DNA of 64,000 nucleotides from Lutibacter oceani (lineage in GTDB: Bacteria; Bacteroidota; Bacteroidia; Flavobacteriales; Flavobacteriaceae), in NCBI RefSeq assembly GCF_003384935.1, contig NZ_QTTQ01000011.1, positions 186,001 to 250,000 on the forward strand, read 5' to 3'. The notes below the pieces were generated by a model that was not told where the DNA came from, searched no databases, and saw nothing but the letters and a program-made list of their open reading frames with translations. A program made the translations under genes and the position numbers. Positions 9,128 through 16,668 of the stretch are shown piece after piece. Position 1 is the first letter of the stretch. Every line of letters begins with the position of its first letter.

Positions 9128-9142
9128 CGTATCTTAAAATAT

Positions 9143-9150
9143 CAAATATA
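9143..9150 (-). promoter_or_regulatory. TAnnTTTG promoter box of the rhomboid gene
   Basis: Read on the minus strand this is TATATTTG, an exact match to the -7 consensus, ending 15 bases before the rhomboid start codon. Confidence 0.6.
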
Positions 9151-9224
9151 AGTCCAAAAATTATTAATCTGAAATATTGACAGTAACAATAAAATAGCAT
9201 TTATTAATTTATTATTTTTACCTA

Positions 9225-10499
9225 ATGAATGAGCCATTAGCTGAAAGAATTCGTCCTAAAACTTTAGATGACTATATTAGTCAACAACATTTGGTTGGTG
9301 AAAATGGAGCTTTAACCCAGCACATTAAGCGTGGTATTATTCCATCTCTTATTTTTTGGGGTCCTCCAGGAATTGGAAAAACCACTCTTGCTAATATTAT
9401 AGCTCAAGAATCAAAAAGACCATTTTACACCTTAAGTGCAATAAGTTCAGGTGTAAAAGATGTAAGAGATGTTATTTCCAAAGCCAAACAAAGTGGAGGC
9501 TTGTTTACTACTAAAAACCCAATTTTATTTATTGATGAAATTCATAGATTTAGTAAATCTCAACAAGATTCATTATTAGGTGCTGTAGAAAAAGGTTGGG
9601 TAACTTTAATTGGTGCAACAACTGAAAATCCAAGTTTTGAAGTTATTCCTGCCCTCCTATCTCGTTGTCAGGTTTACATTTTAAATTCATTTAGCAAAAG
9701 TGATTTGGAAGAATTATTGGAACGTGCATTGCATGAAGATTCTTTTATTTCAAAAAAGAAAATTGAAATACAAGAAACAGAAGCTTTGCTAAAAATTTCA
9801 GGAGGTGATGCCCGAAAATTATTAAATATTTTTGAATTGGTCGTTAATTCAGAAGATGAGCCAATTAAAATTACCAATGATTTAGTACTTTCTAAAATTC
9901 AAAAAAATTCAGTTTTATACGACAAAACCGGTGAACAACATTACGATATTATTTCAGCTTTTATAAAATCAATTAGAGGAAGTGATCCGAACGGTGCTGT
10001 GTACTGGCTTGCCCGAATGATTGAAGGTGGTGAAGATGCTAAATTTATTGCAAGACGTTTACTTATTTTAGCTTCTGAAGATATTGGTAATGCCAACCCA
10101 ACAGCATTAATAATGGCCAATAACACCTTTCAGGCAGTAAACACTATTGGATTTCCAGAATCACGTATAATTTTAAGTCAGTGTGCAGTATATTTGGCAA
10201 GTTCACCTAAAAGTAATGCTAGTTATGAAGCAATTGGAAAAGCGCAGGCGTTAGTTAAAGAAACTGGAGATTTATCTGTTCCATTACATTTAAGAAATGC
10301 ACCTACAAAACTTATGAAAGAATTAGATTATGGTAAAGAGTATAAATATGCTCATAACTATGAAAATAATTTTGCAGAACAAGAATTTTTACCCGATGAA
10401 ATAAAAAACACTAAATTATTTGATCCAGGAAATAATCCGAGGGAGAATAGTTTAAGAGAATTTTTAAAAAATAGATGGAAAAGCAAGTATAATTATTAG
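9225..10499 (+). CDS. rarA: Replication-associated recombination protein A (AAA+ ATPase)
   Basis: This 424-residue protein is the bacterial RarA/MgsA, homologous to eukaryotic WRNIP1/Mgs1. It acts at stalled replication forks and on single-stranded DNA ends. The AAA+ core has Walker [10 protein letters not shown] (46-54), Walker B FIDEIH (102-107) and sensor 1 in [12 protein letters not shown]. The C-terminal clamp-loader-like tetramerisation region includes [23 protein letters not shown] and the family hallmark [14 protein letters not shown]. Length is normal. The ATG at 9225 gives [23 protein letters not shown], the standard family start. Seven of eight bases of a -7 box (TATTTTTA) lie about ten bases upstream. 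It is not in an operon with its neighbours. Confidence 0.96.
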   Translation: MNEPLAERIRPKTLDDYISQQHLVGENGALTQHIKRGIIPSLIFWGPPGIGKTTLANIIAQESKRPFYTLSAISSGVKDVRDVISKAKQSGGLFTTKNPILFIDEIHRFSKSQQDSLLGAVEKGWVTLIGATTENPSFEVIPALLSRCQVYILNSFSKSDLEELLERALHEDSFISKKKIEIQETEALLKISGGDARKLLNIFELVVNSEDEPIKITNDLVLSKIQKNSVLYDKTGEQHYDIISAFIKSIRGSDPNGAVYWLARMIEGGEDAKFIARRLLILASEDIGNANPTALIMANNTFQAVNTIGFPESRIILSQCAVYLASSPKSNASYEAIGKAQALVKETGDLSVPLHLRNAPTKLMKELDYGKEYKYAHNYENNFAEQEFLPDEIKNTKLFDPGNNPRENSLREFLKNRWKSKYNY

Positions 10500-10568
10500 T
10501 TGTTGATTTTTAGATTTTAGTAAAACCACATAAAATTAACAGTTTTGTACCCTTGCTACTTTACAACA

Positions 10569-11513
10569 TTATTGCGTTATTCTTTTATACACTTTTATAC
10601 CATTACCCATATCTATATTTAAATCTCCATCAGCGTTAATTTCTAATAATTGTGGTTGTTTAAACGCCAGCCATTTTATAATATAAATAGTTGGTTTTGA
10701 AGTTTTGTAAATAGTAGCAAATTCAAAATTTTCATCACCTCCTATAAAGGAATAATCATCTCCTTTTTTTACAATTTTACTTTTGCCCCAATTTTCTACA
10801 TCATAATTTCCCTCAATAGTTTTTACAATTGATTGTGTTACTTTTTCATTAACATTTACAATTGGTTTTGAAATTATTTTCTTGTCTGTTTTTTTTGTTA
10901 TTACAAGCTTATCAATTGGTTCTTTAGCTTCTTTTTCAACTAAAACTTCTTTTTTAGGCAACTCTTTTATGGCTTCTGCAACCTTATCCTTTTCAACTAT
11001 ATTTAGCTCCTTTTGCTCTACTGATTTTTTAATATTAGTTACAATTGGTGTTACACTTTTCTCTTCTAAAATTACTTCAGGTGAATATTTATAATCTAAA
11101 GCTTCAATATCTTTAAATGCCTTTCTAATGGCATCCTGAAAAGCTTTTTTATAATCTTTTATTTTTGATTTTGCTTCATTTGTTGAAAAAACTGTTTTGT
11201 TAAAGCAATCAACTAACTCAATGTTTAATTTTGTGCTAAGCATTCCTGAATTATTTTTCACAATTGCTGTTAATGCCGAGCATCGGTCTAAGGCCAAATC
11301 TTCAGGAAATAAATCGTCTATATACAGTGTTGTAAAACCTGCTCTTTCAAATAAAAATTTAGTTAACGAGTTTATTTGATAATTATCTGGAGATTTTTGA
11401 AACTCGTATTGTTTTGGTACTAAAATATATTTGTATGTATTGATACTATTTTGTGCAAAAACTTTTCCTAAAGTAATTACTAAAACACATATAATAATAC
11501 TTATTTTTTTCAT
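10569..11513 (-). CDS. Secreted protein of unknown function with Lys/Glu-rich linker
   Basis: I do not recognise this 314-residue protein. It has a clear Sec signal peptide (residues 1-21, MKKISIIICVLVITLGKVFAQ). A first folded region (about 25-145) contains two Cys residues (DRCSALTAIV, VDCFNKTVF) and a helical end KKAFQDAIRKAFKDIEAL. A low-complexity linker rich in Lys, Glu and Val (about 150-235) follows, then a small beta-rich C-terminal region (about 236-314; GKSKIVKKGDDYSFIGGDENFEF). The layout suggests a periplasmic or surface protein. It lies eight bases after a HAD phosphatase gene on the same strand and probably shares its transcript, which gives no functional hint. Confidence 0.75.
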   Translation of the reverse strand: MKKISIIICVLVITLGKVFAQNSINTYKYILVPKQYEFQKSPDNYQINSLTKFLFERAGFTTLYIDDLFPEDLALDRCSALTAIVKNNSGMLSTKLNIELVDCFNKTVFSTNEAKSKIKDYKKAFQDAIRKAFKDIEALDYKYSPEVILEEKSVTPIVTNIKKSVEQKELNIVEKDKVAEAIKELPKKEVLVEKEAKEPIDKLVITKKTDKKIISKPIVNVNEKVTQSIVKTIEGNYDVENWGKSKIVKKGDDYSFIGGDENFEFATIYKTSKPTIYIIKWLAFKQPQLLEINADGDLNIDMGNGIKVYKRITQ

Positions 11514-11521
11514 AATATTTT

Positions 11522-12202
11522 TTAAAGGAATTTTTTTATTTCGCTTAATAAATTTACAGATTTTATACTTTCTGAAACGGGCTCGTTATTAAAATTACAA
11601 AATATAACATCTAAACCAACATTTTTAGCTCCCATTATATCTGCCTCCCAATTATCTCCAATCATAACAGATTCGTTTGATAATGCGTTCGCCTTATTTA
11701 AGGCATAATTAAAAATATGAGGGTTTGGTTTTTTTACACCAGCTTCTTCCGAAGTTATAATTTTATCAAAATACTTAGTTAACCCAGAGTTTTCAATTTT
11801 TTTAAACTGAACTTCATTAAAACCATTGGTTATAATATGCATTTCATAATTTGGATGCAAATAATCTAAAATTTCAAAAGCACCTTCAAAAAGATAATTA
11901 TTAGTTGGTAAATACTCAATATAATCAACTGACAAAAAATCAATCAGTTCGCTAGTTGCATTGTATTTTATTTTTGAAAATGTATCTTTTAATCTACCAA
12001 CTCTTAATTCTTCTTTGGTAATTTTCTCATCACGGTACAATTTCCAATAATTTTGATTAATCCCTTTATAATAATTCAAAAATTTATTTACCTCAACTTT
12101 TACATTATGCTTTTTAAAAATGGTTGTAAAAGCTAAATCAGAATTTGTTTCAAAATCCCAAAGCGTATGATCTAAATCGAAAAAAATGTGTTTAATATTC
12201 AT
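11522..12202 (-). CDS. YjjG-family HAD hydrolase (noncanonical pyrimidine nucleotidase)
   Basis: This 226-residue HAD-superfamily phosphatase has motif I FFDLDHTLWDF (nucleophile Asp9, Asp11), motif II IITNGFNE (Thr/Asn-Gly), and motif IV GDNWEADIMGAKNVG near residue 178. The helical cap between motifs I and II and the start MNIKHIFFDLDHTLWDFETNS match the YjjG group, which removes phosphate from noncanonical or excess pyrimidine nucleoside monophosphates. The exact substrate cannot be read from sequence. It is the first gene of a two-gene unit with the unknown secreted protein and is divergent from the GT4 gene, with 66 bases between. Confidence 0.88.
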   Translation of the reverse strand: MNIKHIFFDLDHTLWDFETNSDLAFTTIFKKHNVKVEVNKFLNYYKGINQNYWKLYRDEKITKEELRVGRLKDTFSKIKYNATSELIDFLSVDYIEYLPTNNYLFEGAFEILDYLHPNYEMHIITNGFNEVQFKKIENSGLTKYFDKIITSEEAGVKKPNPHIFNYALNKANALSNESVMIGDNWEADIMGAKNVGLDVIFCNFNNEPVSESIKSVNLLSEIKKFL

Positions 12203-12251
12203 TCACTAAAAATATGAATATTATTAGTACTAAAAAACCTATTTTAGCATT

Positions 12252-12259
12252 TATATTTG
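12252..12259 (+). promoter_or_regulatory. TAnnTTTG promoter box of the GT4 gene
   Basis: TATATTTG is an exact consensus match ending nine bases before the TTG start codon of the glycosyltransferase. It supports that start. Confidence 0.65.
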
Positions 12260-12268
12260 GATAAGTAA

Positions 12269-13396
12269 TTGGATAAAAAACTTCACATATTATTTTTAAG
12301 TGGATGGTATCCGTCTCGGGTATCTCCCAGCAATGGAGATTTTGTTCAAAGACATGCAGAAGCAGTTTCAACAAATTATAAAGTAACATTAATTCATGTT
12401 GTAACAGATAAAAATATCGTTCACGTTGAAAGTACTTTTAAAGTAATAAATAATGTTAAAACGAAAATTATTTATGTACCTAAAACCAAAAACCCTCTTT
12501 TTAAATTTTACTTATTTTTTAAAACTTATTTAAATGCTATTAACAGCATTGAAGATTTTCAATTAATTCACCTAAATATTGCATTTCCTAAAGGTATAAT
12601 TGCGCTCTATTTAAAATGGTTTAAAAAGAAACCCTATATAATTTCTGAACATTGGAGTGGATACCAAGATCCCCAAAACAAATCCATTGTTTTTTTACAA
12701 AAAATGCTAACAAAAAAAATTGTTAAAAATGCTTCATTTGTTTGTCCTGTTTCCAAGCATTTACAAAAAGAAATGATAAGTTTTGGTTTAAAAGGGCACT
12801 ATTATCCTATCCCAAATGTTGTTGATACTTCAAAATTTAATATTTCTGAGGCTATTTCTAAAAAATTCATTATTACACATGTTTCGGGAATGAATAATAA
12901 AATTAAAAATATTGATGGTATTCTTAACGTAATTTCTAAGTTAGAAGGTGAAATTCCAAATTTAGAATTTAATTTAATTGGTAATAACTCTAATAATTAC
13001 TTATCAAAAATTAAACAATTAAATATTAAAAATGCCAATATTATTGGGCAAATTTCAAATATTGAAGTAGCTAATTATTTGAAAAACTCAAATCTATTTT
13101 TACTTTTTAGTAATTATGAAAATTTACCTTGTGTTATTTTAGAGGCATTTGCTTGTGGTGTGCCTGTTGTTTCAACAAATGTTGGAGGTATAAGTGAATA
13201 TTTTCCAGAAAATTTCGGTTATTTAACAACTTCAAAAAATGAAATTGAATTAGAAAAAGCAATTTTAAAAATTTATAATCACAAACTTAATTTCAATAAG
13301 AAGCTAATGCACAATTATGCTGAAAACAACTTTGGTGTTAAAACAATTGCAAACTCATTTTCAAAAATATATTATAAGACGTTAAATGATTTTTGA
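12269..13396 (+). CDS. Glycosyltransferase family 4, starting at TTG
   Basis: This 375-residue GT-B fold enzyme has the N-terminal acceptor domain start KLHILFLSGWYPSRVSPSNGDFVQRH, with the GDFVQRH loop typical of GT4. The C-terminal nucleotide-sugar domain contains LPCVILEAFACGVPVVSTNVGG (about 287-309), the E-x7-E sugar-donor motif. It would transfer a sugar from a nucleotide-sugar donor to a cell-surface glycan. There is no membrane segment. The start is TTG: the N-terminal family residues begin immediately after it and the next in-frame Met comes only past residue 170. A promoter box ends nine bases upstream. The end overlaps the convergent acyltransferase-like gene by 25 bases. Donor and acceptor are not predictable. 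Confidence 0.9.
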   Translation: MDKKLHILFLSGWYPSRVSPSNGDFVQRHAEAVSTNYKVTLIHVVTDKNIVHVESTFKVINNVKTKIIYVPKTKNPLFKFYLFFKTYLNAINSIEDFQLIHLNIAFPKGIIALYLKWFKKKPYIISEHWSGYQDPQNKSIVFLQKMLTKKIVKNASFVCPVSKHLQKEMISFGLKGHYYPIPNVVDTSKFNISEAISKKFIITHVSGMNNKIKNIDGILNVISKLEGEIPNLEFNLIGNNSNNYLSKIKQLNIKNANIIGQISNIEVANYLKNSNLFLLFSNYENLPCVILEAFACGVPVVSTNVGGISEYFPENFGYLTTSKNEIELEKAILKIYNHKLNFNKKLMHNYAENNFGVKTIANSFSKIYYKTLNDF

Positions 13397-14244
13397 TACA
13401 AAAAATAATTTTCTTTCTCTATGCCAAAACTTTTATAAAAATCTGCAATTCCTTTAATTATTGAACCTTCAAAATCAATTATTAAATTAGAACCTGAAAA
13501 TTGATAAATTATTTCATTTAAAAATGATGTTGGTAAACCTAAATCTTTTGAACTTTTAGAAGCTACTGGTAGTAAATTTGTAATTCGGTTATCATCTTTC
13601 AACCAAAGTAAACCAGCTATTAAATTTTTATCATGATATATTCCCCAAACTTGAATATTTTTATCATTAAAATCTAATAATGATTTTAATTTTAATAGTT
13701 GATTTGAATTTAATTTATAGTTTTTTTCAGCTTTTAAATAAAAATTAAAAAAATCATTCTTATTAATGTTTTTAACTATTTCAAATTTTGATTTTATTGC
13801 TTTCTTTAAATCTCTCTTTCTATTGTTATTAAATCCCTTATAAATCTCACCATATGACTTATTTAAAGGCAACACATAATTCACGCGTTCAGTTACATTT
13901 TTGTGTTTAAATTTATTTTCTGAATTAAACTGAATCGTAATTTTTTTAAACTTTTTTGGAATAGCTTTTATGAAATCCAAAACCAGTTTTTCAGAAATAT
14001 GGGTTGAAGAAAAAATACCAAGTTGTTGAGTCCAAGCTGGAGGATATATATATTTAATGAAATATTTTCTTCGCCAAGGTAATGGCATTACAGCTTCATA
14101 ATCGTTTAAAACCAATACATCCCAATTGTCTGCAACAATATTTAAATACCAACTAAAAGCATAAATACGTGAATTTGTAGATAATTCAATACAGGTATCA
14201 TACTTTTTAATATCAATTTCATTATTCTTTAAGTATTGAATCAT
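13372..14244 (-). CDS. GNAT/FemAB-like acyltransferase
   Basis: This 290-residue protein has a FemAB/GNAT-fold C-terminal half: LIAGLLWLKDDNRITNLLPVAS, followed by the signature LIIDFEGSIIKGIADFYKSFG, which is characteristic of acyltransferases that modify sugars or peptides in the envelope. The N-terminal half (FSWYLNIVADNWDVLVLNDY, MPLPWRRK) is typical of this group in Flavobacteriaceae. It lies three bases after the polysaccharide deacetylase-like gene on the same strand, suggesting joint modification of a surface polysaccharide. The acyl donor and target are unknown. The 3' end overlaps the GT4 gene coming from the other direction by 25 bases. Confidence 0.75.
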   Translation of the reverse strand: MIQYLKNNEIDIKKYDTCIELSTNSRIYAFSWYLNIVADNWDVLVLNDYEAVMPLPWRRKYFIKYIYPPAWTQQLGIFSSTHISEKLVLDFIKAIPKKFKKITIQFNSENKFKHKNVTERVNYVLPLNKSYGEIYKGFNNNRKRDLKKAIKSKFEIVKNINKNDFFNFYLKAEKNYKLNSNQLLKLKSLLDFNDKNIQVWGIYHDKNLIAGLLWLKDDNRITNLLPVASKSSKDLGLPTSFLNEIIYQFSGSNLIIDFEGSIIKGIADFYKSFGIEKENYFLYQKSFNVL

Positions 14245-14247
14245 ACA

Positions 14248-15543
14248 TTAATCAATAACGATTATTTTATAAATTGAATTCCACCCTCGCCATTTATCGT
14301 TTTCACTTAACGTTTCATTATGAAATAAACTTATAAAAGTACCATTTACCTTTTTAACTTCATTTTTTAATGCTAAAATTTTAGCTAAACTTTCTTCGTT
14401 AGAAAGATGCATATAATCTTTTAATGTAACATCCATAAAAGCAAATGGAAATAATTTTAAAGGGGTTTGAATTTCAAAATCCAAATCGTAAAAATAAAAA
14501 GGTGTACAAGTACTAGCTCTAAACCCAACATACTTTGCGTAACCCATTGTATAATCTTCCTCAATATCTAAATCGATTAAATTTTGATAGGTTTCTGGAA
14601 TTATTAATCTCAAATAATGTTGCCTTGAAAATACAATAGGAGTATTTATTATACTCTCTAAACGTAATTTTTCCTTTTTCAATTTTTCATCATTTTTAAT
14701 TGAAAAATACGATGGATGCAACCCAATTTTAGCATAATCAGCAACTGATTTTATTAGCGATTTAAATTTACTGTTAGAGAAAGAAATGTTTTTATCGAAA
14801 GTAGTATAATCTCCAATTAAAAAGAAAAATAACGTATTAACTTTATGCTCTTTTTTTATTTTTAAAATTTCAGAAAATGTATCGTAATGATCTTCCTTAA
14901 AATTTAAATTCGTTAATAACCGGTACCATAAATTAACAAACCTAAAATGGATTATATCATTAATATAACCACCAATAGATCTCACAATACCTTTATGTTT
15001 AAAAGCAAAGGCAGTATCAATATCAATAGTAGAAATTAGGTTGTAATCTCTTTTAGAATAGTTATATAATGGGAACTTTTCTTTTAGCAATTCTAAAAAC
15101 TTATAAGCCCAAATATCCACAACTGGTTTTTCTAAAAAACCGTTTTTAAATGCCAAACTCTCATCTGCAGGAAATCGCTCATGAATATCTTGAACATGTG
15201 GTAAATATTCTTCGTACCTACTAATTAAATAAAAACTCGCTGCAAAAATATCAAATGGAATACTTGAAACTTCACCAGCAGGAAAAAAACAAGGTACATC
15301 CTCCCAATTTGATATATTAATATCAATATCATTTATTCCCTGATCAAATAATAAATCGTGACTTCTTATAAAAAATTCTGAACCTAAAGGATTTTTTGAA
15401 TAAGTGATTTTAGGCCCATTATGTGCTACAAACTCATCAACTTTGGTTGAAAAAGTAACAGGAATTTGTAATATTCGAACAAAAAAGTGCTTAAAAATAT
15501 AATTAAGTCTAGGTGTAATTTTATGGGTATAAACTAATAACAT
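14248..15543 (-). CDS. Polysaccharide deacetylase-family protein with N-terminal DUF7033-like region
   Basis: This is a 431-residue protein. The N-terminal region (about 1-150, with the conserved FDIFAASFYLISRYEEYLPH) precedes a NodB-like deacetylase region that starts at LISTIDIDTAFAFKHKG, where the paired Asp residues fit a metal-binding motif I. It continues with IGLHPSYFS and ends with FISLFHNETLSEND, a possible catalytic His segment. No signal peptide is evident, so it may act on cytoplasmic or membrane-associated precursors. It sits between radC (17 bases upstream) and the acyltransferase-like gene (3 bases downstream), in the same direction. De-N-acetylation of a surface glycan precursor is an inference; the motifs are less canonical than in secreted chitin or peptidoglycan deacetylases. 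Confidence 0.72.
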   Translation of the reverse strand: MLLVYTHKITPRLNYIFKHFFVRILQIPVTFSTKVDEFVAHNGPKITYSKNPLGSEFFIRSHDLLFDQGINDIDINISNWEDVPCFFPAGEVSSIPFDIFAASFYLISRYEEYLPHVQDIHERFPADESLAFKNGFLEKPVVDIWAYKFLELLKEKFPLYNYSKRDYNLISTIDIDTAFAFKHKGIVRSIGGYINDIIHFRFVNLWYRLLTNLNFKEDHYDTFSEILKIKKEHKVNTLFFFLIGDYTTFDKNISFSNSKFKSLIKSVADYAKIGLHPSYFSIKNDEKLKKEKLRLESIINTPIVFSRQHYLRLIIPETYQNLIDLDIEEDYTMGYAKYVGFRASTCTPFYFYDLDFEIQTPLKLFPFAFMDVTLKDYMHLSNEESLAKILALKNEVKKVNGTFISLFHNETLSENDKWRGWNSIYKIIVID

Positions 15544-15560
15544 TTTTACATTAAAATATT

Positions 15561-16259
15561 TTACATTAAATTTTCATCAGCAAAGCTAAAATACGCATTT
15601 TCAGTTATAATTAAATGATCTAATACTTTTATATCAAGCGTATCTCCAGCACTTTTTAATTTACTTGTAATTAACTTATCTGCATTGCTAGGTTGCAATT
15701 TACCTGAAGGGTGATTGTGGCATAGAATAATGCCTGTGGAAAACAACTCTATAGCCTTTTTAAACACCAACCTTACATCTACTAAAGTACCTGTTAAACC
15801 TCCTTTACTAGATTGTTCTTTTAATAAAACCTTATTTGAATTATTTAAATAAATAATCCAAAATTCTTCATGTTGAAGCTCTCCAATTATTGGTTGCATA
15901 ATATTAAAAACTTCTTGGCTACTTGCTATTTTTGATAATTCCAATGCGCCTTCTAACCTTCTTCTTCTTCCGAGTTCTATGGCAGTTATTATTGAAATTG
16001 CTTTAGCTTCACCTATCCCTTTAAATTTTTGCAAGTCTAAAACAGATAGTTTTCCAAGCTTATTTATATTATTATCTATTGAATTTAAAATTCTTTTTGA
16101 TAAATCTACCGCACTTTCACTTCTACTTCCTGAACCTATTAAAATTGCAATTAATTCAGCATCCGATAAAGCTGATTTTCCTTTTAGTAATAATTTTTCT
16201 CTAGGCCTATCATCTTCCGCCCAAGATTTTATTGAAAACGATTTATTTTCATAATTCAT
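15561..16259 (-). CDS. radC: RadC/UPF0758 family JAB-domain protein
   Basis: This 232-residue protein combines an N-terminal helix-hairpin-helix-like region (about 76-95; FKGIGEAKAISI) with a C-terminal JAMM/MPN domain. The zinc-ligand motif is HNHPSG (181-186), and Asp194 is in SNAD. The start MNYENKSFSIKSWAEDDRPREKLLLKG is the family norm. RadC was named for DNA repair, but the biochemical role is unsettled. It is first in a tight minus-strand run with the deacetylase-like and acyltransferase-like genes, and a promoter box lies 13 bases upstream. Confidence 0.94.
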   Translation of the reverse strand: MNYENKSFSIKSWAEDDRPREKLLLKGKSALSDAELIAILIGSGSRSESAVDLSKRILNSIDNNINKLGKLSVLDLQKFKGIGEAKAISIITAIELGRRRRLEGALELSKIASSQEVFNIMQPIIGELQHEEFWIIYLNNSNKVLLKEQSSKGGLTGTLVDVRLVFKKAIELFSTGIILCHNHPSGKLQPSNADKLITSKLKSAGDTLDIKVLDHLIITENAYFSFADENLM

Positions 16260-16272
16260 AACGCATTTTTTC

Positions 16273-16280
16273 CAAATATA
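16273..16280 (-). promoter_or_regulatory. TAnnTTTG promoter box of radC
   Basis: On the minus strand this reads TATATTTG, an exact match ending 13 bases before the radC ATG. Confidence 0.62.
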
Positions 16281-16350
16281 AAGTATTTTTTGAAAAGGTG
16301 GTTTTTAGAGTTAGTGTGTAGATAAGCCAAATAATAATACTATAATTTTT

Positions 16351-16386
16351 AAAATAAAAAAAGAGAACTGAATTTATCAGTTCCCT
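16351..16386 (-). terminator. Second minus-strand terminator-like hairpin downstream of SusD
   Basis: The stem GAACTGA (16365-16371) pairs with TCAGTTC (16377-16383) around a five-base loop. On the minus strand it is followed by TCTTTTTTTATTTT. It lies about 180 bases beyond the first terminator, so it is either a backup for readthrough or the end of a small transcript. Confidence 0.6.
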
Positions 16387-16513
16387 TTAAAAACTCAACA
16401 TCAAATTTAAACTTTATAAAAAATTGGCATTTTTTAAAAAAACATGAATTTATTCAAAAAAAATATACCTCTTTAATATAATAAAGAAACAAAAAATATA
16501 ACTCTGTAACTAT

Positions 16514-16527
16514 TTATTTCGACCAAT
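16514..16527. repeat. 14-base motif TTATTTCGACCAAT, copy downstream of SusD
   Basis: This copy is identical to 21501-21514. Together the two copies bracket the SusC/SusD pair, both in non-coding DNA and in the same orientation. Function unknown. Confidence 0.5.
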
Positions 16528-16564
16528 TACATTTTCAAAACGATTAATGATTTTTTTTAATATT

Positions 16565-16612
16565 ATAAAAAAGAAAAAACCACATACAATTTTAATAATC
16601 GTATGTGGTTTT
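16565..16612 (-). terminator. Main terminator of the SusC-SusD unit
   Basis: Twelve-base arms AAAACCACATAC (16576-16587) and the complement (16601-16612) enclose a 13-base loop. Read on the minus strand the stem is followed by TTTTTTCTTTTTT, a strong intrinsic terminator about 60 bases after the SusD stop. Confidence 0.9.
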
Positions 16613-16668
16613 AATTAATTAACCAATAACTATAACTTACAAAGTTTTTAGACTTTTAAAATTATATT

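Larger units (their letters stand above)
16281..16668. other. Non-coding gap between radC promoter and SusD end, with two minus-strand terminators
   Basis: This is a very AT-rich stretch of about 390 bases. It holds two hairpins with T runs on the minus strand (16351-16386 and 16565-16612) and one copy of a 14-base motif shared with the region upstream of SusC. I see no convincing coding sequence, tRNA or conserved RNA. Confidence 0.7.

Noticed and set aside
12192-12389. 65-codon minus-strand frame across the divergent promoter region
   Set aside because: It overlaps the GT4 gene and the promoter box and resembles no protein; a shadow frame.
16402-16409. TAnnTTTG match on the minus strand as a promoter
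   Set aside because: It would fire directly into the terminator at 16351-16386 with no gene between; likely chance in AT-rich DNA.
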